Positions 1 through 7,719 of a stretch of DNA of 64,000 nt are shown here, piece after piece. Each line of letters starts with the position of its first letter. Position 1 is the stretch's first letter. A program made the translations under genes and the position numbers. Under the pieces are notes generated by a model, which did no database searches, had not been told where the DNA came from, and was given only the letters and a program-made list of their open reading frames with translations. This DNA comes from Phycisphaeraceae bacterium (GTDB lineage: Bacteria; Planctomycetota; Phycisphaerae; Phycisphaerales; UBA1924): assembly GCA_020639135.1 (NCBI GenBank), contig JACKHE010000003.1, positions 124,001 through 188,000 on the forward strand, read 5' to 3'.

Positions 1-608
1 AGATCGTCGTGCACCTGAAGAAGCGGGGCATGACGATGGTCAACTGGTGCATCTGGCACTTCCGGTTCGGGCAGAACCGGATGGGCTCGTTCATCATGAG
101 CAAGGTGCACGCGCTGTACTTCGTCAAGGACCCCGCGAACCGCACGTGGAACGCCGAGGAGATCCTCGAACCCAGCGACCGCGCGACGACGTACTTCGAC
201 CCCCGCACGCACAACAAGCGCGAGGGGCACAACGGGCTCCGCGTGCCGATGGACGTCTGGTACGGCAAGTACTGGGGCCGGATCCAGGGCAACAACAAGG
301 AGCGCCGCAGCAACCACGAGAACCAGCTCCCGGAGGTGTACCTCGAGCGCGTCATCCGCGCCTGCTCGAACGAGGGCGACCTTGTGATGGACCCCTTCCT
401 GGGCAGCGGCACGACGGGCGTCGTCGCCCGGGCGCTCAACCGCCGGATGATCGGGCTCGAGTACAGCGCGGCCAACGCCGGGAGCGCCTTCGAGCGCATC
501 AAGGCGGGGCCGATCCGGGTCGGGCAGGGCGCGATCAATCAGTCCACGGCGATCTTCGCGCCCCGGCGGCTGGGCGTGAAATCCCGTCAGGGCGCCGGAT
601 CGGGGTGA
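1..608 (+). CDS. Site-specific DNA methyltransferase, C-terminal part (5' truncated by window edge)
   Basis: The reading frame is open through the left edge, so this is the C-terminal end of a larger protein and the GTG at 9 is not its start. Near residue 125 of the visible part is DPFLGSGTT, the SAM-binding motif I of amino-methyltransferases (N6-adenine or N4-cytosine). It is followed by a typical RRMIGLEYS segment, in which the acidic residue contacts the SAM ribose. Motif I lies near the C-terminus, so the catalytic (D/N/S)PPY motif should lie upstream, outside the window; this order fits the beta class. The last ~40 residues are low in conserved features. No restriction endonuclease is visible downstream, but the left side cannot be seen, so it could be solitary or part of a restriction-modification system. 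The family call is firm; the target sequence cannot be inferred. Confidence 0.9.
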   Translation, partial: IVVHLKKRGMTMVNWCIWHFRFGQNRMGSFIMSKVHALYFVKDPANRTWNAEEILEPSDRATTYFDPRTHNKREGHNGLRVPMDVWYGKYWGRIQGNNKERRSNHENQLPEVYLERVIRACSNEGDLVMDPFLGSGTTGVVARALNRRMIGLEYSAANAGSAFERIKAGPIRVGQGAINQSTAIFAPRRLGVKSRQGAGSG

Positions 609-663
609 TCCCGGACCGGCGGGATCCCGCGAATGACGGTGAAATCCCTGATTTTTCCACACT

Positions 664-691
664 TCCACCGGATCGCGGTGGATTTATTCTT
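664..691 (+). terminator. Rho-independent terminator after the DNA methyltransferase
   Basis: A perfect 7-bp inverted repeat, TCCACCG (664-670) and CGGTGGA (676-682), encloses a 5-nt loop and is followed directly by TTTATTCTT. It lies 56 nt after the methyltransferase stop. A second 7-bp hairpin (607-626) overlaps the stop codon but has no T-tract. Confidence 0.7.
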
Positions 692-811
692 GTGCCGTCC
701 CGATAACACGTTGTAACATCATGGATTGGCGCGGCGCACCGCTCGCGTCGCTCGGGCTCGGCGATCGTGGAGGGGACTCGTCGTCGGGCGCCGAGCAGGA
801 GGCCCACCCCC

Positions 812-1534
812 ATGGCCACGACAACGGTAGAAATCGATCAGCTCGCGACCACGGAGGCGCTCGTTGGATCCCAGCTCGGGATCGACTGCCCCGAAGCGCT
901 CGCCGGCTGGTTCGAACGCATCTACGCCGACGCGCGCGACAGCGCCGGGACGATTCCCTGGAATCGCGAGGGCGCCAACCCGGCGTTCATCGCGTGGCTC
1001 AACGCCGAGGCGCCCACGATCATCCGCCCCGGTGCGCGGGTCATCGTCGCCGCCTGCGGGCTGGGGCACGACGTCGCGGAGCTGGTGCGCCGGGGATACG
1101 ACGCGGTCGGCTTTGATGTTTCGCCGACGTGCGTCCGTCTCGCGCAGGAAACCCACCCCGAGATCGCCGAACGCTTCTGCCAGGCGGACCTGCTGGATCC
1201 TCCGATCCGGTTCCGCGGGCGGTTCGATCTGGTTGTCGAGATCCACACCATCCAGGCGGCGCCGCCGGCGATGCGCACCGACCTGACGCACGGGCTGGCG
1301 TGGATGCTTCATCGTCACGGCGTGCTCGTCGCGATCGCCCGGGGGCGGGACGCCACGGAGCCGATCGAGGAGGTCGTCGGACCGCCGCACCCGCTGACCG
1401 CGGCGGAGATGGAGTCGCTCTTCGCCGCCGAGGGTCTGACCCCGATGCGGAAGATCGACGACTTCTACGACGACAACGATCCGCCGGTCCGCCGGCTGCG
1501 CGGGGTCTTCTCGGTGGACCACAGCCGGATCTGA
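812..1534 (+). CDS. Class I SAM-dependent methyltransferase
   Basis: A 240-residue soluble protein with a Rossmann-type methyltransferase core. The glycine-rich SAM loop AACGLGHD lies near residue 78, followed by an acidic residue at the end of strand 2 (GFDVSP), then QADLLD and the motif IV-like VVEIHTIQA. The overall pattern (an N-terminal tryptophan-rich helix region, then the core) resembles the thiopurine S-methyltransferase-like branch, but the substrate cannot be read from sequence. The start at ATG 812 is chosen over the in-frame ATG at 767 because AGGAGG (797-802) sits 9 nt upstream of it. It appears monocistronic: a terminator lies upstream at 664-691, and a gap of about 200 nt with a TATACT box (1569-1574) separates it from the next gene. 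Confidence 0.8.
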   Translation: MATTTVEIDQLATTEALVGSQLGIDCPEALAGWFERIYADARDSAGTIPWNREGANPAFIAWLNAEAPTIIRPGARVIVAACGLGHDVAELVRRGYDAVGFDVSPTCVRLAQETHPEIAERFCQADLLDPPIRFRGRFDLVVEIHTIQAAPPAMRTDLTHGLAWMLHRHGVLVAIARGRDATEPIEEVVGPPHPLTAAEMESLFAAEGLTPMRKIDDFYDDNDPPVRRLRGVFSVDHSRI

Positions 1535-1738
1535 GCGGCATCGCCGTTCTGTCACCCGGACGGTCGGCTATACTCGAACCCGGACGCGGGAGCCCGTTTT
1601 TCTGGCTTTGTTCGGCGGCGTTGCGCCGGAACCGACCCGAGCCGGCGGGCGTATCTTGTGCCGCAGCAACGATCACCGAGCGGACGCCCGGAGCCCGCTC
1701 GACCACGCCGAACCGATCCCTTCGCCACGAGACCGAAC

Positions 1739-2866
1739 ATGACCAAGACCCCGGAATGCGTGTCGGGCCATCGCAGGACCCCAGCGTCCATCAGGATCAG
1801 CGACGGCGGATTCACGCTCGTTGAGCTGCTGGTGACGATCACGATCATCGCGATCCTCGCCGCGCTTCTGCTGCCGGCGCTGAGCAAGGCGCAGACCGCC
1901 GCGAGGATCGCCTCGACCCGGTCGCTCCTCACGAACTTCCTCAACGCCTGCGACAGCTTCCAGGTGGACCAGAAGCGCACGCCGGGGTACTTCCCGCAGA
2001 CGCAGATGGGCCGGAGCGACAACGGCTCGTACACGTCCGGCAACATGGTCGGTCTGACCAACATGGAGAATGCGCTGATCGACCTTGCCGGGGGGATCAT
2101 CCCCGCGGAGGACCCGCTCTACGGCGCGGCGCCGAGCAGCGACAACGCGATCCGCTTCGTCTCGCCGAGCCTGACCGGGGCCGGCGAGGTGAAGATCGAC
2201 ACCGACAGTGTGGGTTCTGGCCGGTTCGGCGGCGGGTACTTCACGATCTCCGACGGCAGCCTCGCGCGGGTCGAGGGACAGCTCACCAGCGAAGCGCTCC
2301 CCGCGACCGACATGCCCGACCTGCTCGACAGCTGGGGGCAACCGATCATGGTCTGGCTGCGCGACGAGGGCGCCCGGGGGACGCCGCCCGCCGATCCGAT
2401 GGACACCTCGTACTTCGCGAACGAGAACTCGGACGCCGCTTCCGGCTCGACCGGGCGCTCGCTCTTCTACTGGGCGTCCAACGCGGGCTACCTCCGCGCC
2501 ACGGCGCTCGGCGAGGACGCGAAGAACCAGCAGACCGACAGCATCCTCGGGGGCGACGCGGCCGCGGACGACGCGGAGGAGGTCATGCGCGCCGTGCAGG
2601 CGGTGCTGGGCAGCCCCGCGTTCCCGGTCGAGCGTGCGGAAGAGACCGAGCAGTGGCGCCCGGCCAGGGCCCGCGGTTCGGTGATCGCATTCTCCGCGGG
2701 GCCCGACCAGATCTACTACAAGAAGGGTCTCCTGAACGCCGGCGCCACGGATGATCTGCGGAACAAGCTCTTCTACGCCCCAAAGGAGGGCGTCGGGACC
2801 TTGGGCGTTGACGCGGTCCGGTCCGTCGAGAGCTTCGACGACCTGATCTCCTCCACGGGCGGCTGA
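1739..2866 (+). CDS. Prepilin-type protein with N-terminal methylation/cleavage site
   Basis: 375 residues. After a 24-residue polar leader ending in Gly-Gly comes FTLVELLVTITIIAILAALL, a classic type IV prepilin helix with Glu at +5, so a prepilin peptidase should cut after Gly24. The remaining ~330 residues are polar and give no recognised catalytic domain. They are far longer than a structural pilin and resemble the large pseudopilin-like proteins that are abundant in planctomycetes. ATG 1739 is preferred because it gives a normal leader length; the frame stays open upstream to 1658 but only adds low-complexity basic sequence. It stands alone, well away from the type II secretion operon at 17-25 kb. 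Its partner machine is therefore unknown, though that system is an obvious candidate. Confidence 0.8.
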   Translation: MTKTPECVSGHRRTPASIRISDGGFTLVELLVTITIIAILAALLLPALSKAQTAARIASTRSLLTNFLNACDSFQVDQKRTPGYFPQTQMGRSDNGSYTSGNMVGLTNMENALIDLAGGIIPAEDPLYGAAPSSDNAIRFVSPSLTGAGEVKIDTDSVGSGRFGGGYFTISDGSLARVEGQLTSEALPATDMPDLLDSWGQPIMVWLRDEGARGTPPADPMDTSYFANENSDAASGSTGRSLFYWASNAGYLRATALGEDAKNQQTDSILGGDAAADDAEEVMRAVQAVLGSPAFPVERAEETEQWRPARARGSVIAFSAGPDQIYYKKGLLNAGATDDLRNKLFYAPKEGVGTLGVDAVRSVESFDDLISSTGG

Positions 2867-2886
2867 ACAGGACACCCGGCTCCTCA

Positions 2887-2921
2887 GCCCGACGGTGATC
2901 GGGCAACATCCTCTGTTTTTT
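2887..2921 (+). terminator. Possible rho-independent terminator after the prepilin-type gene
   Basis: A 6-bp inverted repeat GCCCGA/TCGGGC (2887-2892 and 2899-2904) with a 6-nt loop precedes a run of seven T (2915-2921). The 10-nt spacing between stem and T-run is longer than ideal, so the call is moderate. Confidence 0.4.
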
Positions 2922-2961
2922 TGATCAACATCGCCGCGATCGGTCGGTATGCTGCTCCACC

Positions 2962-5900
2962 ATGAGCAGATTTTCAATCGTTCGTTTGGCGACGAGCATC
3001 CTGACGGGGTGCGCCGCGCTGTACCTCCCAGCTGTCAGCGCCATGGCGCAGCCGGCGCCGCTCAATGGACCAAAGCCAACCGATGAGCAGTGGCACGCGC
3101 TCGTCGGCGCGACGGTGGTCCCGAGCCCCGGGGAATCCATCGAGAACGCCACGATCGTCATCCGGGGTGGCATGATCATCTCGGTCGTCCCCAACGCGGC
3201 GCCGCCGGAGGGCGCGCGGGTCTGGGACGCGACCGGGCTGACGATCTACCCGGGCCTGATCGACGCGCACGTGCCCGTCAGCGCGCCCCGGCCCGACCCC
3301 AAGCTCGAGGGAACGCACTGGAACGAGAAGGTCACGCCGCAGCGCAGCGCGCTCGACGGCCCGGGCGTCTCGGACAAGGACCGCAAGGCGCTGCGCGAGC
3401 TCGGGTTCACCGCCTGCGCGATCGCGCCCGAGGGCGGCATCTTCCGCGGGACCGGCGCCGTGGTGCTGTTGAGCGACCCGGACGAGAGCCCGGGCGCCGA
3501 GCGCCGCGAGGCGCTGGCGTCGCGCGTGTTTGACGAGGTGTCGCTGGAACGGAACCGATTCGGCAGCGACCAGTACCCCGGCTCGGAGATGGGCGCGATC
3601 GCGCTGATCCGGCAGACGCTCTCGGACGCGAAGTGGCGCGCGACGTCGGTCGCGGCGCACGAGCGCTCGGGCGCCTCGATGCCCTTGCCCGCCGCCGATG
3701 CGCTCGATGCGCTGGCGCCGGCGACCGACACGCTGCCGATCCTCTTCGACACGACCAGCGAGCTCCAGGCGTTGCGGGTCGCGAAGATCGCCAGGGAGTT
3801 CGGGCGAAGCGCGATGCTCCTCGGCAGCGGGACGGAGTTCCGCAGGCTCCGCCCGATCATCGAGGATGGGTTGCCCATCATCCTGCCGCTGGACTTCCCC
3901 AAGGCCCCCTCGGTGGAGTCCGAGGCCGAGGCCGAGGCGGTGGACCTGCGCACGCTGATGACGTGGGAGCAGGCGCCGACGAACGCGAGGCGGCTGGTCC
4001 ACGCCGGCGCCACCGTCGCGCTGACGAGCGACAAGCTGCGCAACCGCGGCGACTTCGCCGAGAACCTCCGCGCCGCCATCAAGCAGGGCCTGACCGAGGA
4101 CGAGGCGCTAACGGCGCTGACGATCACACCCGCGACGCTGCTGGGCGTCGCCGATCGTGTCGGCACGATCGAGGCGGGCAAGGTCGCCAACCTGATCGTC
4201 GCCGACGGCCCGCTCTTCGAGAAGGACACGAAGATCCGCGACCTGTGGATCGCCGGGCGCCGTCACGAGATGAGCAAGCCCGAGGACAAGACGCTTGCCG
4301 GAGTCTGGGACGTGATCTTCGGCGAGGCCGACGGCGCGATCGACGGCACGCTCACGATCGATGACGACAACGCCATCACGATCAAGATCGAGGAGAACGA
4401 GGTCAAAGCGAGGTCGGTGCGGATGGACGGCCCGCGGGTCAGCTTCCTCGCCGACGGCGACAAGTTCGATTACCCGGGCGTCTTCACGCTCTCGGGCGCG
4501 CTCCGGGGCGACGTGATCGCCGGCGTCTTTGTCGATCCCGACGGGGACCGCAACCCGTGGAGCGCCAGGCGGGCCAAAGCGCCGGCCGCGGACGACGCGG
4601 ACGCCGACGACGCCAAGGCCGGTGATGACGACACGGACGGCGACGACAAGGACGCCGACGACGCAGAGGATGACGCGAAGGACCTCGCCCCCGAGCCGCT
4701 GGTGACGCCGCTGGGCGCGTACGGGCTCGCGGAAGAGCGCGAGGCGGCGCCCCGCACGATCGCGGTCACCGGCGCCACGCTCTGGACCGCGGGGCCCGAC
4801 GGGATCATCGAGGACGCGACGCTGCTCGTCAGCGACGGCAAGGTGGTGTACTCGGGTCCGAGCGCCGGGGCGCCGAGGCTCGCCGCGGACCTGACGATCG
4901 ACGCGGCCGGCAAGCACGTCACGCCGGGCCTGATCGACTGCCACTCGCACACAGGAATCAGCGGCGGCGTCAACGAGGGCACGCAGGCGGTGACCTCGGA
5001 GGTGCGGATCTTCGACGTCATCGACCCCGACGACATCGCCTTCTACCGCGAGCTCGCCGGCGGGCTGACCTGCTGCAACCAGCTGCACGGCTCCGCGAAC
5101 CCGATCGGCGGGCAGAACAGCGTGGTGAAGCTCCGCTGGGGCGCCGAGCGGCCCGACGACCTGCGATTCGAGGGGGCGATCCCCGGGATCAAGTTCGCGC
5201 TGGGCGAGAACGTCAAGCAGTCGAACTGGGGGGACGACAAGAAGACCCGCTACCCCCAGACCCGCATGGGCGTCGAGACGATCATCCGCGACCGCTTCAT
5301 CGCCGCGCAGGAGTATGCGCAGGCGATGGCGGCGTACGAATCGCTGGGCTCCTCGGCCAGGGCCAGGACGCAACCGCCTCGGCGCGACCTGGAGCTCGAG
5401 GCGCTGGTGGAGATCCTCGCCGGTGAGCGGCTGATCCACTGCCACAGCTACCGGCAGGACGAGATCCTGATGCTTTGCCGCGTCGCGAAGGACTTCGGGT
5501 TCACCATCGGGACGTTCCAGCACGTGCTGGAGGGGTACAAGGTCGCCGAGGCGATCCGCGAGTCGGCGATCGGCGGCTCGACCTTCTCCGACTGGTGGGC
5601 GTACAAGTTCGAGGTCGTTGACGCGATCCCCTTCAACGGCGCGATCATGCACGACGAGGGGATCCCGGTCTCGTTCAACTCCGACTCCGATGAGCTCGCC
5701 CGGCGCCTGAACACCGAGGCGGGCAAGGCCATCAAGTACGGCGGCCTCGCTCCGGAGGAGGCGATCAAGTTCGTCACGCTCAACCCGGCGATCCAGCTCA
5801 AGATCGACGGCCGCGTCGGGTCGCTCGAGGCGGGCAAGGACGCGGACTTCGTGGTCTGGTCCGGCGACCCACTGAGCACGCTCTCGCGCTGCGAATCGAC

Positions 5901-6207
5901 CTGGATCGACGGCGTCGAGCGGTTCTCGCTCGAGTCCGACGCGAGGCTCCGCGCCGACGCCCAGCGCGAGCGCGCCAGGATCCTCCAGAAGCTCCTCGCC
6001 AAGAAGGACAAGGGCGGCAAGAAGGGCCGCGGCCGCGGCGGCCCCCCCGGCGGTCGCGACATGGTTGACACCCCGCCGACCCAGGCGGAGCTGGACTACC
6101 AGTCCTGGGCCTTCGAGGTCCTCCGCTCCGGGGGTTCGCTCGACGACCACCGCTGCGGCCAGTGCGGCGATTTCCTGGATCTCACCCTCTACATGACCGG
6201 TCACTGA
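2962..6207 (+). CDS. Exported tandem-domain amidohydrolase (imidazolonepropionase-like)
   Basis: 1081 residues with a signal peptide (basic start, hydrophobic core, cleavage near SAMAQ). It holds two amidohydrolase-like halves joined by an extremely Asp-rich linker (about residues 533-575). The first half keeps the fold hallmarks (YPGLIDAH, and a C-terminal GTIEAGKVANLIV) but its metal motif HxH reads HVP, so it is probably not catalytic. The second half has an intact HSH in PGLIDCHSHTG, later histidines in IHCHSY and FQHV, and an aspartate in SFNSDSDE, consistent with a metal-dependent hydrolase site. The C-terminus has a Lys/Gly/Arg-rich stretch and a CxxC. It forms an operon with the following amidohydrolase (2-nt gap). 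The substrate is unknown; the family includes imidazolonepropionases and peptidases acting on cyclic or acyl amino acids. A TATGCT box ends 8 nt before the start, suggesting a leaderless mRNA. Confidence 0.85.
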   Translation: MSRFSIVRLATSILTGCAALYLPAVSAMAQPAPLNGPKPTDEQWHALVGATVVPSPGESIENATIVIRGGMIISVVPNAAPPEGARVWDATGLTIYPGLIDAHVPVSAPRPDPKLEGTHWNEKVTPQRSALDGPGVSDKDRKALRELGFTACAIAPEGGIFRGTGAVVLLSDPDESPGAERREALASRVFDEVSLERNRFGSDQYPGSEMGAIALIRQTLSDAKWRATSVAAHERSGASMPLPAADALDALAPATDTLPILFDTTSELQALRVAKIAREFGRSAMLLGSGTEFRRLRPIIEDGLPIILPLDFPKAPSVESEAEAEAVDLRTLMTWEQAPTNARRLVHAGATVALTSDKLRNRGDFAENLRAAIKQGLTEDEALTALTITPATLLGVADRVGTIEAGKVANLIVADGPLFEKDTKIRDLWIAGRRHEMSKPEDKTLAGVWDVIFGEADGAIDGTLTIDDDNAITIKIEENEVKARSVRMDGPRVSFLADGDKFDYPGVFTLSGALRGDVIAGVFVDPDGDRNPWSARRAKAPAADDADADDAKAGDDDTDGDDKDADDAEDDAKDLAPEPLVTPLGAYGLAEEREAAPRTIAVTGATLWTAGPDGIIEDATLLVSDGKVVYSGPSAGAPRLAADLTIDAAGKHVTPGLIDCHSHTGISGGVNEGTQAVTSEVRIFDVIDPDDIAFYRELAGGLTCCNQLHGSANPIGGQNSVVKLRWGAERPDDLRFEGAIPGIKFALGENVKQSNWGDDKKTRYPQTRMGVETIIRDRFIAAQEYAQAMAAYESLGSSARARTQPPRRDLELEALVEILAGERLIHCHSYRQDEILMLCRVAKDFGFTIGTFQHVLEGYKVAEAIRESAIGGSTFSDWWAYKFEVVDAIPFNGAIMHDEGIPVSFNSDSDELARRLNTEAGKAIKYGGLAPEEAIKFVTLNPAIQLKIDGRVGSLEAGKDADFVVWSGDPLSTLSRCESTWIDGVERFSLESDARLRADAQRERARILQKLLAKKDKGGKKGRGRGGPPGGRDMVDTPPTQAELDYQSWAFEVLRSGGSLDDHRCGQCGDFLDLTLYMTGH

Positions 6208-6209
6208 TC

Positions 6210-7571
6210 ATGAGTCAACGCATGAACACGAAAACACGCCGTCGCGTCGCCCTTGCCCTGCCACTGTGCATCGGCGCCGCTTCCATGGCGCAGGACCTGA
6301 TGATCAAGGCGCCGGAGCAGTCCAGGCCGATCGTCATCGAGAATGCCGAGATCCACACCGTTTCTCACGGCGACATCCCGCGCGGCGGGCTACTGATCGT
6401 CGATGGCGCGATCGACCGGGTCTGGAAGGGCGCGACGCCCGATCTCGGGGCGGCGTACGCGAGCGCCGAGCGCATCGACGCGAGCGGCCTGCGCTGCTAC
6501 CCGGGCCTGATCGGCGCCAACACGACGACGGGTCTCGTCGAGATCAGCGCTGTCCGCGCGACGCTCGACTACGACGAGGTCGGCGAGATGACCCCGGAGG
6601 TCCGCGCCGCGGTGTCCGTCAATCCCGACTCGACGATCATCCCGGTGACGAGGCTCAACGGCGTGCTCACGGTCGGGGTGCTGCCGACCGGCGGCGTCAT
6701 CCCCGGGCGCGCCTCGCTGATGCGGCTCGACGGCTGGACCTGGGAGGACATGACCGTCGAGGACGACATGGGGCTGATGATCAACTGGCCCAGCATGCGC
6801 ACGTCGAACTCGCCGTGGGTGCGGATCTCCGAGGAGGAGCAGCGCAAGAACACCCGCGAGCGTCTGGACAAGCTCGACGAGTTCTTCGCGCAGGCCCGGG
6901 CCTACGCCGCGGCGCGTCAGGCCGACCCCTCGATCGAGACGGACATCCGGCTGGAGTCGATGGCGGGTGTGCTCAGCGGCGCCAAGCCGGCGCTGATCAG
7001 CGCCAACGAGCTGGAGCAGATCGAGGCCGCCGCCCTGTGGGCCGAGGCGAACGACATCCGCGCAATCATCGTCGGGGGGCGGGACAGCTGGCTGTGCGCC
7101 GACCTGCTCAAGCGGCTGGACATCCCGGTGATCATCACGGGGACGCACCACGTCCCGAGGCGCCGGGACAGCGCCTTTGACGAGGCGTACACGCTGCCGG
7201 TCAAGCTCGAGCGGGCCGGGGTGCGGTGGTGCCTGGCCACCGACGGCGGCCCGTTCCAGACGCCGCACGAGCGGAACCTCCCGTACCACGCGGCGACCGC
7301 CGTGGCGTACGGGCTCGATCACGACGCGGCGATCCGAGCGATCACGCTGGCGCCCGCGGAGATCCTGGGGGCCGGCGACAGGCTGGGCTCCATCGACGCG
7401 GGGAAGTCGGCGACGCTCCTGCTCACCGACGGCGACCCGCTCGAGGAGACCTCGACGATTGCGCTGGCGCTGATCGACGGCCGGCGGATCGATCTCGAGA
7501 GCAAGCAGACGATTCTCAACGAGAAATACCGCGAGAAGTACGACCAGCTCCGGCGTCAGCGCACGCGCTGA
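6210..7571 (+). CDS. Exported amidohydrolase-like protein, probably catalytically degenerate
   Basis: 453 residues with a signal peptide (basic NTKTRRR then a hydrophobic core, cleavage near SMAQD). The start is ATG 6210, 2 nt after the previous stop; another ATG follows at 6222. The amidohydrolase outer beta-sandwich and barrel features are present (an N-terminal PIVIENAEIHT, YPGLIGAN, and the C-terminal DRLGSIDAGKSATLLLTDGD). However, the HxH metal pair after PGLI is replaced by ANT. A histidine pair occurs later (TGTHHVP near residue 310) and an aspartate in CLATDGGPF, so some metal binding could remain. Pairing with the preceding double-domain enzyme suggests a hetero-oligomer in which this protein is a structural or regulatory partner; that is inference. 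It could still be an active enzyme with a reduced metal site. Confidence 0.8.
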   Translation: MSQRMNTKTRRRVALALPLCIGAASMAQDLMIKAPEQSRPIVIENAEIHTVSHGDIPRGGLLIVDGAIDRVWKGATPDLGAAYASAERIDASGLRCYPGLIGANTTTGLVEISAVRATLDYDEVGEMTPEVRAAVSVNPDSTIIPVTRLNGVLTVGVLPTGGVIPGRASLMRLDGWTWEDMTVEDDMGLMINWPSMRTSNSPWVRISEEEQRKNTRERLDKLDEFFAQARAYAAARQADPSIETDIRLESMAGVLSGAKPALISANELEQIEAAALWAEANDIRAIIVGGRDSWLCADLLKRLDIPVIITGTHHVPRRRDSAFDEAYTLPVKLERAGVRWCLATDGGPFQTPHERNLPYHAATAVAYGLDHDAAIRAITLAPAEILGAGDRLGSIDAGKSATLLLTDGDPLEETSTIALALIDGRRIDLESKQTILNEKYREKYDQLRRQRTR

Positions 7572-7575
7572 CCGC

Positions 7576-7620
7576 AAAAAGACGACCGCCCCGGTGTCGG
7601 AGCACGCCGGGGCGACGTCG
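7576..7620 (-). terminator. Rho-independent terminator for minus-strand transcripts
   Basis: On the minus strand CGCCCCGG (7614-7607) pairs with CCGGGGCG (7594-7587). The stem is extended by CGAC/GTCG with a 2-nt bulge and is followed by TC and five T (7580-7576). It terminates the membrane-protein transcript or the candidate sRNA, between convergent genes. Confidence 0.75.
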
Positions 7621-7661
7621 TAGGAGGCGGGATGCGCCGCCCGCGTTGGCGCAGGCGGCAA
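7576..7661 (-). ncRNA. Candidate small RNA with a CCUCCU loop between two hairpins
   Basis: Read on the minus strand, a TTGACA box (7696-7691) is followed after 17 nt by TCTCAT. About 8 nt further on, a predicted transcript of ~86 nt folds into a 10-bp hairpin (GCCGCCTGCG at 7659-7650 pairing with CGCGGGCGGC at 7645-7636, loop CCAA, one U-G pair). A ~15-nt linker follows containing CCTCCT (7627-7622), then a strong intrinsic terminator ending in five T. CCTCCT is complementary to the Shine-Dalgarno consensus, a feature of several known C-rich bacterial sRNAs. The rival explanation is that this is only the 3' untranslated region of the membrane protein gene at 7720-9015. The structures are seen; the sRNA identity is inferred. 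Confidence 0.35.
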
Positions 7662-7667
7662 TACACA

Positions 7668-7696
7668 ATGAGAGCCTGTCGCGCGGGGGTTGTCAA
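7668..7696 (-). promoter_or_regulatory. Possible promoter of the candidate small RNA
   Basis: A perfect TTGACA -35 element (7696-7691 on the minus strand), a 17-nt spacer and a TCTCAT -10-like element (7673-7668). The -10 matches consensus at 4 of 6 positions but lacks the important A at its second position, so strength is uncertain. Confidence 0.35.
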
Positions 7697-7719
7697 GAGC
7701 CCGTTGAAGATTCGGTTTC

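Noticed and set aside
1579..1600. Small CCCG/CGGG hairpin followed by five T after the small methyltransferase gene
   Set aside because: The stem is only 4 bp and is not adjacent to the T-run, too weak for a terminator call.
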